Below, in pieces: positions 33,570-45,800 of a stretch of DNA of 58,526 nt (the stretch's first letter is position 1; each line of letters opens with the position of its first letter). Below the pieces are notes generated by a model. The model made no database searches, was not told the DNA's origin, and worked only from the letters and a program-made list of their open reading frames with translations. The DNA lies in NCBI GenBank assembly GCA_049999765.1, contig JBNGIQ010009234.1, positions 246,106 to 304,631 of the forward strand, in the 5' to 3' direction. The position numbers and the translations under genes are program-made. Source of the stretch: Phaeoceros laevis (taxonomy: Eukaryota > Anthocerotophyta > Anthocerotopsida > Notothyladales).

Positions 33570-36500
33570 CTAGAGCTCATCCTGCACAACCAAACAACGC
33601 CGCAACATCACATAGTTGCTCATGCACAGGTGTGCTTCAGAGTGGGTTATGCGAGATGTTTACGTGATCGTCGTCATCGTCGTCATCATCATGGTCTCCA
33701 GCAAAGTTCTGTAGAAAACAAAGGTTAGCTGGAAAAGTATGGAACAAGCGGCACACGCAAACAGAACAAACCAAAGCCTGTTGCTGGAGTTAGGTCTTCC
33801 TATAGTTTCCGCGAGGAGAGTCAACATACCAACCAATTACTCAACAGGAAGTACACTTGCGACAAAGAGTGTCAGCAAGTACTGCATAGGGGGGCTTACA
33901 AACCTCAACCTCAACTTCATCCCCTGGATATTCTTGTTCATTTTCTCTGGCAGCATCAAATCTTCCTTGTTCCTGAATGGTGTACTGAGGTGATGTATAC
34001 TTACTAAGGATGTAATTGTCTATGCTCTCGAACAAGGAAGATTGTTACAATTGGCAGGGGAACATCAGCCAGCACAGAAATGATCTCATGAAGGCCTAGT
34101 AAATTAATATATGGGTTAAAACACATGATCTCATGAAGGTCTTATGGATTAACACACATTAACGAACAGTCCGCGACTGTCAGTTAGGTGGGCAACGCAC
34201 CCTGTATTCTCGCACAGTAGTGCAGCCACAATTACTTCCAGTTGGTCCAAACCTTACCCGAATGTCAAGCAATAAACAACACACACGGTGGTGAGCGTCA
34301 CAGTTACTGATGGTGGGAGAAAAGTGTCAACAAGCAAAGCTTTTTTTCAGAGAAGGAATTTGCCTCACTAGCAAATAAAAGAGCACTCAACCCATTTGGT
34401 AGACAAATGCAAGCATCCTCCCCCATCAGCCTACGGGTTAGCAATTGGGGCGACCTCTTCTACGATACGCGGTAAGATCAGGTGCTCTGGAATCGATTTG
34501 TGAGGACAGGAAGACCATCAGAGCGAGGACAAGTGAAGATGAAAACCGAGACATACCCGACTGTGGTACTTCTGCTTTATCTCCTCTCTTATGCGGTCCC
34601 GGGACCTCGCTTTGTGCCAATTATCCTTTCCATGTCTGTCCCTTCCACGCCCATGACTCCGGTCCCTGTCCCGGTCCCGGTCCTCACGAGCGCTGTTGGC
34701 TTTCTAAGGTCCAACCGGGTTGAGGACAAACCAGACATTAAGGATCAAATCCAAAAAACAACGACAATGAATGAAGTTTATTGTTCCTAGCTACGGGGGA
34801 AGGGCATTAGTAACTGAAGACCATCACACAAATCTAAATCGTTACAGTGAGATTGCATCTTGAGCAGCGTCCCTGACTAAGGAAACTCCATCAGGAGTTG
34901 GCCAGACTATGGACTTAGTCTGTATTGGTTATCACCCACCCACCTACCACCAGAAAACCTGGCTTGCATGGCTTAGGACAAAAATATTGTGGAACATGCG
35001 TGTCTACGAATGTTTACTTCCCTCGTGATAACTACGATTTCCTGGCGAACTGCTGCCTACAACGACATTAAAGAAAAGAGATTGACCAGCAACAACCCAG
35101 ACTGCTCATATCTAGGCTGGAGCTCTTACCTGTTCTTCTTCCTCCTGTCTAGCCTTCTCATGTTCCTCGTATGCTTCTTTCTCCCCCTATGTAGACATGT
35201 GAAATCAGACTAGCGAACATTCAGCATGCAATAACAACTCCAGCAAGAGAAACTGCACATGTTTTAAACTGTAATACAAGTTGAAAAATGAAGAATACAA
35301 AAGCCCACCTCTTGGTTTCTGCCCCATGTTTCCTCTGCAGCCTGTTTTGCGTACTCAGGGTCGTCAGTGATCAGAATGTTGTCGTAAACTGACCCGGCTT
35401 TAACCTGCATCCAAACGTGGACCAAATCTTTAATTTGACAGCCAGCTGGAAAAACAAACAAATGAGAGAGACCAGGCTGGACACAATCAGATGCAGACCT
35501 GCCAAACCTCAATACCGAAGTACTTCAACGATGGGAAAACATAAAGATCGGGGTCGTCTTCGAATTCTATTCAAGAGGTCGTCACACAATCAAATGTGCA
35601 GCGGTCAGGGACTGTCCAAGTTCGAACTGTTTGGCCTTAACATTTTTCTTTGAGTTACCTGGGTTGTCTATAAAGGGAGTTTTCCACTTGCCCTTGTACT
35701 TGGGATTCTTGATTTTCTGTAGGCAGGGATGATATTCAGATTGCGATATAGTTTTGGTATTGCAGGAAGATGCAGAACTTGATACTTGTCCCTACTCATT
35801 TTGTCTACCAAAGGACCAGGTTTACCTAGGGAAGAAACCAAACCTTGGGCCTCCAGGGACCTCGGTATGCAGGGTTAGGAATCGTTGGTGGTGACCACTC
35901 CCCATCATCTTCATCATCCCAGTCCGCAGGCTGAGAACAAAAACCTCACGCCGTCAACATGCATAAGCAACAAGGCCCACGAGACAGGAATGATTGCAAA
36001 AGATGGACAGTCTGCTCGTTACCTTTTTAGCTCTCGGGTCCTGGATTTCAGAAGGTATATCATCCCATCCCTGGAATCAAGCAGAATGTTATGATTGTCG
36101 GAATAGAACAAGTCTTCCACTTGACAAATTGTTGTGCACCTTGGAGGAAACTTACGGCAGGCTTCACAGCATCTGGATCATCAATGTACTCCTTCTCAAG
36201 ATCCCAGTCCGCAGGCTGTGACAAAAGAGGTCAGGGTGGTGCCAACAGAGTGAGGATAACGTAGTGATGACAAGCATGTACAGGGTAGAAGACCTTATGT
36301 TACCTTTTTCGCATTCGTATCTTTGAGATATCTTGGAGGCAAAATCTCCCAGTCAGTATAGAGGCTACCCGATTCTCTCTCCCTATTGTCTACCAGAATG
36401 CTGTAGGACGCGTCCGGTCGGATAATGAAGGTGTACACGTGTGTGAGATGGTCTGTTTCACAGAGGATGGTTTTTTTGTTGGGATAGTTCTGGCCCTTGT

Positions 36501-37300
36501 ACTGGACAATGGCGTGAATTTTCTTAGTGCTGGATCCGCAAATGTCTGGTCCGAACATAATACTGCAGGAGAACGGTACGATTGTGTCTCAGGTGATCAG
36601 CATCCTGCTGAATTGGGCTCCAAGGAAAGGTGTAGAGCGTACCTGTAAGGTGTATCCCCACTCCACTTCTTCTGGTTCACGTAACCACCCATGAGCTTGA
36701 CATAGCCCCCACCACATTCAATTTTCTGCTCATGCTTCAGGCTGTACTGGAGAACGAGCGTTCTACCCTTGTTGGTGAACTCCGGGAACTGGACAGAGAT
36801 ACCGAAGTAGCGCGCATCCCCGTCTGTCTGGATACCTGATCCACAACCACAGATACGAGAGCTCCAGCCCACATTCCGATGGTACTCAACCTGTCAATTG
36901 GAAGAGTCCTTGCACCTCCGCCTACCTTTATCATCGGGGTCTCCATTCCACTTGCCGGCTGTGTGCAACCAATGTCCCGCAAGTCCTTCACTCTTTTTCC
37001 ACTGAGACGTTACCCACCGGCTCTCCCACCCCTCTGTGCATTAAAGGCGACAATGCGAGACCCAATTCAGGCACATTGCGGATTGACAGGCAATGAAATG
37101 AGAGGGCCGGAGCTGAATGCAAACATATCTGCGCCAATCTGGTGTGAAACTGAAGGGAAGGTAAGCATTTGCACAGGCGCCAAGCCTACCACACCTTCGA
37201 AGCGCTCCTCGAAGAAAACCTCGGCAGAGCAGGCAGCTATTAAGGCTGTGAGCAACAGAGAGGCTAGCAGGGGCGGCGCTGCCTGCTGGCCGCCCATCAT
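33570..37300 (-). CDS. CRT3: Calreticulin (CRT3-like), ER lectin chaperone
   Basis: Fifteen exons: 37300-37195, 37033-36926, 36835-36643, 36562-36304, 36215-36156, 36070-36023, 35930-35844, 35716-35659, 35566-35499, 35404-35309, 35186-35130, 34703-34557, 34026-33904, 33708-33664 and 33581-33570, 488 residues. A signal peptide (MMGGQQ to CSA) leads to the lectin N-domain starting EVFFEERFE. It has [16 protein letters not shown] and [15 protein letters not shown], with the disulfide cysteines. The P-domain repeats PADWD and [12 protein letters not shown] follow, then [16 protein letters not shown]. The C-domain is unusual: an Arg/Asp-rich basic stretch as in plant CRT3, then an acidic part ending in a run of Asp. 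The last intron falls inside the ER-retrieval signal, so His comes from 33664 and Asp-Glu-Leu-stop from the 12-nt exon. Calreticulin folds glycoproteins and buffers calcium in the ER; CRT3 types serve receptor kinases. Confidence 0.93.
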
Positions 37301-37882
37301 CGCCACACCGGTCACAGTCCTGGTGGGTGATGGAGCTCAGAGGACCAATCCAGGAAGGGAAGGAAGAGCAACGAACTCTTCTGTTTCTGCTCGGGCTGCC
37401 TCCAACCCCCCACCCTGGTACATAATTGTGGACTGGCTCGAACTATCGTCTCGGCTCGTCTCGGTTTACTGTACGTATATGGTCCTGATTAGAGTCATAC
37501 AGTCACACCTTTCACGAGCCTATGGGGACCCAGACTCGACGTGGACACCGCTCTCCATTGGCGGATTGACTGTTCATGATTCTCGATTCCCTGTCACGAA
37601 TTCCAACACGGAGGAGCCGTTGTGCACACCAAAAGAGTGACAGTATGAGACGTAACCACGTTTCTTTCGAATATTGTAGGGATGGCTTCCCCGATATTAC
37701 AACATAATCTACAACTCCTTAATAGTATTCCTAGCTAGGAACACATGAAGGTTAAAGAATTGTCCGAGGATGGATTTGCACCACAATCCCTCGGCATGAA
37801 TGGTTAGTTGAGGCAGCACAGTACTAAGAAACTGATGCCTACCGCCGACTACATGGTGTTAGTGAAAGTCAGCACAACAGTT
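37301..37882. other. Upstream region of calreticulin and 3' flank of copper ATPase
   Basis: No coding sequence is supported. An open plus-strand frame crosses calreticulin exons 1-2 and this region but is an antisense shadow. Confidence 0.5.
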
Positions 37883-40800
37883 CTACGCCGTCTGAATTTC
37901 ATACAAAGCAGACCGGTTCGGTCTTTTGTAGTTCCTAAGAAGGAGGGACGAGCACACGACACTTACGGACGATGCTGCCATTGCTGCTCCAGCAATCCAC
38001 GGAGGAAGGCGGATTCCCAGTGGAAACAGAAGTCCAGCAGCCACGGGAATGCTGATAACGTTGTAGCCCAAGGCCCACACGTAGTTAAGCTTGATCCTCT
38101 CAAATGTCTTCCTCGACAGATCGATCGCAGTAATAACATCTTCCAAATTGCTTTTCATGAGCACAATTTCCGCGGCCTCGATGGCAATGTCAGTGCCGGC
38201 ACCGATGGCCATGCCCACATCTGCGGCAACAAGGGCAGGAGAGTCGTTGATGCCGTCTCCCACCATAGCCACAACAAAGCCTTGTGACTGCAGCCAGTGC
38301 ATGAAAATTTTAGTTGAAACTCGGGACAGCAAGGTGTACCTCAAGACAGTTAAGCCAAACAATGCAAAGTATTACCAAGGCTCTCAAGTAATTACCTGTA
38401 GCTCCTTCACTTTGTCAGCTTTTTCAGTGGGTTGGACTTCGGCCGTTACGTCTGTTATCCCCACCTCCTTGGCAATGGCATTGGCTGTGCCATAGTTGTC
38501 GCCAGTAACCATTATACTCCGAACACCCATGTTCCTGAGCATCGCGATAACCTCCGCTGCCTCGGGTTTGACTGGGTCTGCTATGGCAATTGCCCCCGCA
38601 ACTTCCTTGTCAAATGCCACAACTACACATGTTCGTGCTCTTCGCTCAGCATCTACAAGAAACTCGCTGCACATGGGAGGAACAGAAATCCCTTGATCCT
38701 TCATCAAATTGTGATTTCCAACCACCACATCCTTCCCTGCTATTATTGCTCGGACACCTCGACCAGGTAGGGTCTCAAAGTCACTGACTTCAGGAAGCAA
38801 GCTGATATCTGATCCAACCACACCTTCAAGTCCCTTGAAGTGGTCCAGAACAGCTTTGGAAAGTACATGTTCACTGTTAGCCTGTGTCAAGCAGGAGGCC
38901 ACGTCAAAATGTGCTGGTTGCAAAGACAAGCAGCAAATTCTAAACCTGAGCGAGCTGAATGTCACACACGGTAGGGTGTATGCAGTGCAATATTCCAGCA
39001 AACAGAAGTTGGACTGAAAAAACAAGTAGGGTATAAGCTCACCTCACAAGCTGCTACTGTCTCATAAAAGCTCTTCATGGTCAGGTCTTTGAAAAGCTTT
39101 GTGGCAATCACTTTGGGTTTCCCCATAGTAAGTGTTCCTGTCTTGTCAAAAACTATACAGTTCACCTGCATTGGATATACGAAGAAAGACTCTCAGCTAC
39201 CGGCATGTCAGGTTCCAAAATCTTAAAGAGTTATGGAGCCCAACTGATAGAGAGAACCACAGACACTTCTCAGCAAGAAAGAGTGGGGTTTGCAATAAAA
39301 AACCTTGTGAGCACTCTCCAGGGCACTGCCACCCTTGATCAGAACTCCTTGCACAGCTCCTTGTCCAGTCCCCACCATAACTGCCGTCGGTGTGGCCAAC
39401 CCCATTGCACATGGACATGCAATAACTAGAACTGAAATGCCAAATTGCAGCGCAAGCTCGAACTCATCCATTGACACCGGAATCCAAGACTTGGGATAAG
39501 CATTTGCTTGGCCTGCGATACACCACCCCAGCCAGGTGACAGTAGCTGCGAAGACCACCTTCAAAATGGACACAAACGTACGTGTCATTCAGTTCTGGTT
39601 AAGAAATGGCGGGAAACACCAGAAAACAGCTGGAAGGTGGAAAATTTCAGTTGACATCATACTGTCAGTATCTACACAGTCTACGCAGGGTGAGCAGAGA
39701 ACTTCTAAACTTACAGAAGGCACAAAATACTTCGACACTTGATCCGCAAATTGCTGCACCGGTGCCTTCGACATTTGCGCAATCTCAACCAGCCGCACAA
39801 TCTGTGCCAAAGCAGTCTCTGAACCAACATGTGTAGCTTTGATAAAGAGGACACCATTTTCATTGAAAGTGCCACCTGTAACCTTGTCACCGGGCTGCTT
39901 AGGCACAGGGTGAGCTTCACCAGTGATCATGCTCTCATTGACATGGCTCTGCCCGTGTACCACAACACCATCAGCAGGGATTTTAGCTCCTGGAACTACT
40001 TTCATGACATCATGCCGTTGCACCAGCTGAGAGCTGATTTCTCTCTCTGAGCTGACTGCTCCACTCTCGCTCAAAGTCACCAGGAGAGCAGTGCTAGGAG
40101 CTAGATTCATAAGTTTCGCTATGGCCTCCGAAGTTTTCCCTTTCGCAATAACTTCCAAATATTTTCCTAAAAGGATGAAGGAAATGAGCATTGCACTGGT
40201 CTGAAAAAAGTCGGCACCCACAAATTTCGTAGAGGTCGCAGCCCGTAGACTGGTGTAGACAGAGTAAAAATATGCTGTGTTCGTTCCTAGGGCAACAAGG
40301 ACATCCATGTTGGCAGACCCCCGAGATAGAGCCTTATACGATGCCACATAGAAACGCCAGCCTATTACAAACTGGACTGGAGTAGCAAGTATCCATCTCA
40401 AAACCGTTCCTAAACTAAGCATGTTGACAACCTTGGACTCCAGACATGCCCACAGTACAGGCACGTAGATAAAGACCATAGATATTAAAAAAATGGGGAC
40501 CGTGAAAATAATGCTCCAAAGGAAATGCAACTCATATCGCTTGACCTCGTTGCCTGTGCCACGATCTCTGGATGATGTAACTCTTGCTCCAAAGGATTTT
40601 GGAGAAGAGCTGAGCTGCTCTAGCTGCTCAATTAGGAACCTTGGCCCAGTTACATCAGGATCATAAGAAATAAGTGCAATAAGGTCTGCAGCCACATAGT
40701 CCATCTCCACCATTTTCACCCCTGGCATAGCTAGCAGAGCATTCTCGACAGTGGTAGCATCCCCCTGAGACTTGACACCCTCCAACTTCAGTGTAATCTG

Positions 40801-41614
40801 CGTTCTGTCAGATCCTGCAGATAATAGTTCAGACTCAAAACCCACATCATCAATAGCAGCTGCAATCTGCGCTTGATCCAGAAGTCTGGGGTCATACTCG
40901 ACTTCAGCTTCCTCGATAGCAAGCGAGACAACAGCCCTGAATACTCCTGGGAGTTCCCTCAGTGCAGCCTCGATGGAGCCAGAACATGAAGTACATGTCA
41001 TCCCCTTGATACGCAAGCGGGCTATGAGACTTGACGGCTTGCTGGCAGTATCTTCCAGAATTGTCGCTTCAAATCCAGCATCTTCTATGGCTTCACGAAT
41101 AGCTTCAACCTACAGAGCAGCCGACAACCATGCTCGTTACACACAGCCCACATCCCTCTCTTCAAGTCACTCTAAAGAACTCCTCCCCCCTCTCATGAGC
41201 CCCCAATTTTTCAGAATGCTTCACTAAGCATTCTGAAAAATTTCGCTGAGCATTCTCCAGCATGGAAACAACAAAAGCTCCCAAGGGGGGACTACCAACC
41301 TTGATATGCTGCGGATCATACACTACTTGAGCTCGGTGTTGCAAAACAGAAACGGAGACATCATCCACACCCGGCAACTGTTTCACTATTGATTCAATCG
41401 AAGTGGAACAGGCGGAGCATACCATGCCCAGCACCTGTAACGTCACCTTGTAAGGGGCAAGTACCCCTTTCTGCCCATCGATAGGTACAGTTGAAAATTC
41501 AGGGAACGAAGCACCATAAACAAACTCGTCCAGCTCCGCACCTGAGCCATCAGTACCCACAGCGGTGTACCCGCTGTGGTTGCCGAACAGATATTCCATC
41601 ATACTCTTAGCCAT
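37883..41614 (-). CDS. HMA5: HMA5-like copper-transporting P1B-ATPase
   Basis: Six exons, 41614-41300, 41109-39715, 39558-39304, 39165-39043, 38881-38396 and 38287-37883, give 992 residues, the usual length for plant HMA5. Two heavy-metal domains carry GMVCSAC (Cys66, Cys69) and GMTCTSC (Cys144, Cys147). A third HMA-like fold (about residues 179-240) lacks CxxC. Core motifs: phosphatase loop TGEA, membrane site ACPCAMG (Cys618, Cys620), phosphorylation site DKTGTLT (Asp662), [13 protein letters not shown] and hinge [15 protein letters not shown]5 proteins pump Cu(I) out of the cytosol. [19 protein letters not shown] and QGVLIKGG are closer to HMA5 than RAN1. Odd point: the normally invariant HP of the SEHP motif reads SEHVLSKAV (His701-Val702). 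Exon 2 alone holds 465 codons. Confidence 0.94.
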
Positions 41615-42827
41615 AATTGCTCGTCTCAGACACTGCAGGCAAAAGTTCTAAAATGTGCGCCTTTGGCTGCGCTGCAGGAAGCGGCAATGAATAATTTACA
41701 CTGCACACAACCGCAGGAGCAAAACCATCCCCATCAACTGCCCGAAGGTGCCAATCCACTCAGCCCCCCTCCCTCCGCCGGACGGATATATCGGTGGTGA
41801 GCTCTTTGCTCTCTTCTTCTCGCAATGCGCTACTTATCGGCCAGAGCATTTTCTTCCAGCTCCCCGGACTTGCCCTGCTCCCTGTGGTACGCGCCCGCTC
41901 GCCGGCGCTTCTGGCCAAGTTGCTCGCTTCTCACCTCCACGAACAGGATGAAAGGCCTCAAGCACCTCCTACAGATGCCAAGCAGGCGCCACTGGCGCTG
42001 TCCCGGCTGCCATCCTCTCCTATCGAGCTGCTGTGCCGGGGGGAGCTCAAATCCCAAAATGGAGGCAAGAATAATTGGCCGGCGAAGCGGAGGGGTAGGT
42101 ACAGGGATTCAGTACCCTGCCTCGAAGAAAGCTGGCATGGATGTGAGGAGACACCGGCGGAAGTCGCGCCGGAGCGCGGCGGTGGGACGCTGAGGCCGAC
42201 GAGGTCCGAGTCTCCACGACACACACTGAGTCGCGTCTTCCATTGCAATCGAAAGTTCCTAGTCTTTGCCGAGTCGCTGGAGACGGTGAATTATTCAACT
42301 CGGTTATGTAGGCCACATTACCACTCTAATAGGTCAACCAATGGGTCCGCCTACCGAAAAACTTACCAGACATGTGCTTCTGGCCTTCTAGTATAGAATA
42401 TTTGGGTCATCGTCGCCCGCCCACAAAGACGGATATCCGCCCGTCCAGCTCTTTCCGGTGGTGTAGTACACAGCGACGTACAGTGCATTGTCCAGCTCGT
42501 ATAGTTTAGTACTACACCGCTCTTGTTCATCCCGAAGCACTCCAACAAGGCGTAACGGCGGCGAGCTTTCCTTTGCTGCCGTCCGGGATTTACCCTTTCA
42601 AAGTCTTCATAGTTCACACCTACCCGTTCCACCGCGTTGATTGGAAAGAGAGTGATCACTTCTCACCAGTGCCTGGACGTTACACGGTGTAGTGACTTTA
42701 GTCTATCCAAAGAGTAGGCGAGTACGTCCCAGTGACGCATCAGGCGAGTCCCGGAAACTAAGCTTCAGTCTAAAATCTAGATTGATAGTCAACCAGAATA
42801 CTAACCACTACGTTTATAGGTTCCTCG
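41615..42827. other. Upstream of copper ATPase, 3' flank of ECM29
   Basis: Plus- and minus-strand open frames (about 41794-42396) overlap in several registers, with Pro/Arg/Ser-rich translations and no family motif. I read them as GC-rich non-coding DNA, probably the copper-ATPase promoter and leader. Confidence 0.5.
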
Positions 42828-45800
42828 CTAAGCTTGCATCAGTTGTTCACCCAGTAAGCTGCCAGCTCGTGCTAACAGGGACTTGGCGCTGGCATTCTTT
42901 TCTGAGCTTCGTAAATCTGTAAGTTTATCGTGAAGGGACTGTAAGGAGTCCCTGTGGAATTCCAGAAACCAGCCAGATTTGTGCAGCTCCAAAACCTGGA
43001 CTATCAGTTCCAGAGCTTCCACGTGGACCTGCATGAAATCAGCATCTCGTGAAATAAGACCCTGCAAACCTTATGTAGTGCAAGCAGAGACGATAGTTCA
43101 GGAGTAACATCCAGCCATGGTACCTGAGCCACCTTCACGTTGCTGATGCAGTCCAACACAGATGGTACTAACATGTCCAACCACTGCATCCAAGTTCCAG
43201 ATCAAAGCTGAGTCAACCAAAGGCCAACTGACAGAGCACTGCTGCTGACAACTTTTGTCTTCGCAGAAATACCTCTCCGGCGGCATCGGTTTCTGGAACA
43301 GCAACAGCATCTGAGCACAGCTTCTTCAGAAACGCCTTTCCAGCCGACAGAGCACCGAGTTTAACTGGAACAGCGTAGCGACATAGTCAACACAGCGTCA
43401 GCATCTTTGAACAAGGAGGGGGAGCGCAAGGGCTGGATATTGGGAAAAAGAGCTGAACAAAGTGGCCCACTACCTTGCCACGAATGCCCAAGGCTAAGCG
43501 TTGCGACAATAGCAGCAGTGATAGTCCTCCCATGCGCTCTCACAGTGGATTGTGCAGCACCATCGATACATGCTGTAATGCATGCTAATACCTTGTCCAC
43601 AGGGACTGACGACTCTTTCAGCTCATCCACATCTGCACTGAGATGTTCATATCAGACTATAGTATAGGCTGCAACATCCTACCAGCTCTACCTGGTCCAG
43701 ACTCAAAAAACAACTTCATCTCCTTCTTTGCCTTGGAACGAAGCAGCATGGTATATAAAGCACCTGCTGAAACGAAATCTGCCCCCGTGTCTGCCGACAC
43801 CACGCTCTGCTTTCGAGGTGGAGGTTGCATGCATGCGTCCGTCAACATAGGGGCAACTTGTTCGAACAGATCCTGCTTTTGAAATGCCCTTAATACCTGC
43901 ACAGCACAGGGTCCCACTGTCACATACTTCTCGACTATGCGGTGTCAGATTTTCTCAGGTTATTATTCACATGTTTTATGTACCTGTTCGAGACAACCGA
44001 ATGCAGAATCTCGGAATGACTTCTTTTTTCGTCCACAAGCAGCAGAGATGGCTGTGACAACAGTCTCTAGCCTGGGGTCCGCAGCTGAAAGTACTTTGCA
44101 GCAACCTCTGCAAAGTGCTCCAATGGCGTCTAACACAGCTTCTTTTCCCTGGAATTCAGCTCAAAAACTGTCACTCATGTGGAACCCACAGATGAAGCCC
44201 TTTGCCAGCTGGAGGAGTCTCAACATACACAAGATGAAGGTGTAAGCTGTTGACACTGACCTCCCATAGCCGACCAGGCAATTCCACAAGCAGATCCTGA
44301 AGGAGAAGCTGTGCATAAGGCTCAACTGCTTCACCTGCGACTTCTGCTACACTGGCTATGGCCTTAGCTGCCTGTGCCCAGTCCAGGCAACACAAGCAGG
44401 ATTTGAACTTAGCATGTCAGGACAACATTGTTGACTGGAAAATTTTGAAGATTGAAGGGTGAACATGACACACTGCCATTGCATATGGTTACTAAATCAA
44501 AGGCCACAAGCAGAAAGCTCGCTAGAATCATCTTCTAACCTTCTGCTTTTGTGGCCATGACGATGAGGCAATTCCTTCACGCAGATGAGGTACAATATCT
44601 GATATATAAAGCCGCAACGCAACCGAGGCACTACTGGTATTCTCCTCCCACATCTCTTCAAAAATCCCAACTAGATCCTTCTCTTCATCAAACCTACAAG
44701 TAAACAGATGGCATTGATGTGCTTCAAGACCCCCGTGGGTGACCCACAAAGAGCATTGGAGAGTGGTGCTAAGAAACTCAGCGAGTTTGATGCACTGAAC
44801 ACTTAAAAAAGAGCACACTTTTGGGAAAGAGCATCCCAGAATTAACATGCGTATGACAGAGAAAGGCATGACATAAAGTACCTAGCAATGAATGCTACTG
44901 GCAGAACCACAGCATAGTAACCCTTTAGTAGGTCACTAGTTTGGTGTGACAGCTCCTTCAGCACAAGAGCCCCAGCCAATCGAGAATCTTTTTCTCCAGA
45001 AGACGTGTAAAGTGTGACTGAATTGACAACCAGCCTCTGGTATTGGGGCTCGTCTGAAAACCTTGCAATTGCAGCACATGCAGCTGCAAATGCCTTCTTG
45101 CCAGCTGTGCTGCGCTCTGATTGGGCTGCATTAAATATAACCTTCTGAAAAGTAGCTGTATGCGGCTTCATGTCCGCCCCTATTCGCTGTGAGAGCTGAC
45201 TGATAAATTTGGCCACTCCGACCCTGATGATGTGATCAACTAAAAAAAATGTTTGACTTCCAAAGAGCACAATTTGACCTTCCAAAGATCTTGATTCATA
45301 GAGAGAAGATTGATTACCTTGTATTCAGACCCACTCCTGACCTGACTTGTTGCACTAATCGCGGCACAAGTTCATTGAGGGTCGCCTGATCAACTTGCTT
45401 TATGCATAAGTCAAGTGTGTCCCACATAGGAGAGTCTTTAGAGACTGCAATTCTTACATTCTCAAGCTTCTCCGTGTTTATGCCTGCTCTTTCAGCGTGC
45501 AGCTACAGAAAGGGGAATTATAGAAAGTCGATAAGAACGACAGGCCGCAACAAATCATGGTGAAGAGTTCTTGATTCTATCAAGCAAAGGGTCAGGCTAC
45601 CTTCATCAAAAACAGCATTAGTTCACATAACTTCCAGTCCAGTCACGCTCAAGGTGTGAACATAATTATAACATACACAACCAACCAAAATACAGCTGTC
45701 CAAAAAAAAGGTGTCCACATTCAAGAAGTTCAAAATACATCATCAGGGAGAAGAAAAACATGAAGCCTCACCTAACTTGAGTATATAGCTACAAACCTCA

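Noticed and set aside
33601-33663. Calreticulin read through to a stop just after the Asp run, lacking an ER signal
   Set aside because: A good donor at 33663 and an in-phase acceptor before GAT GAG CTC TAG restore HDEL, which fits the family better.
41794-42396. 200-codon plus-strand frame upstream of the copper ATPase
   Set aside because: Pro/Arg/Ser-rich composition, overlapping open frames on both strands, no motif; probably GC-rich promoter or leader.
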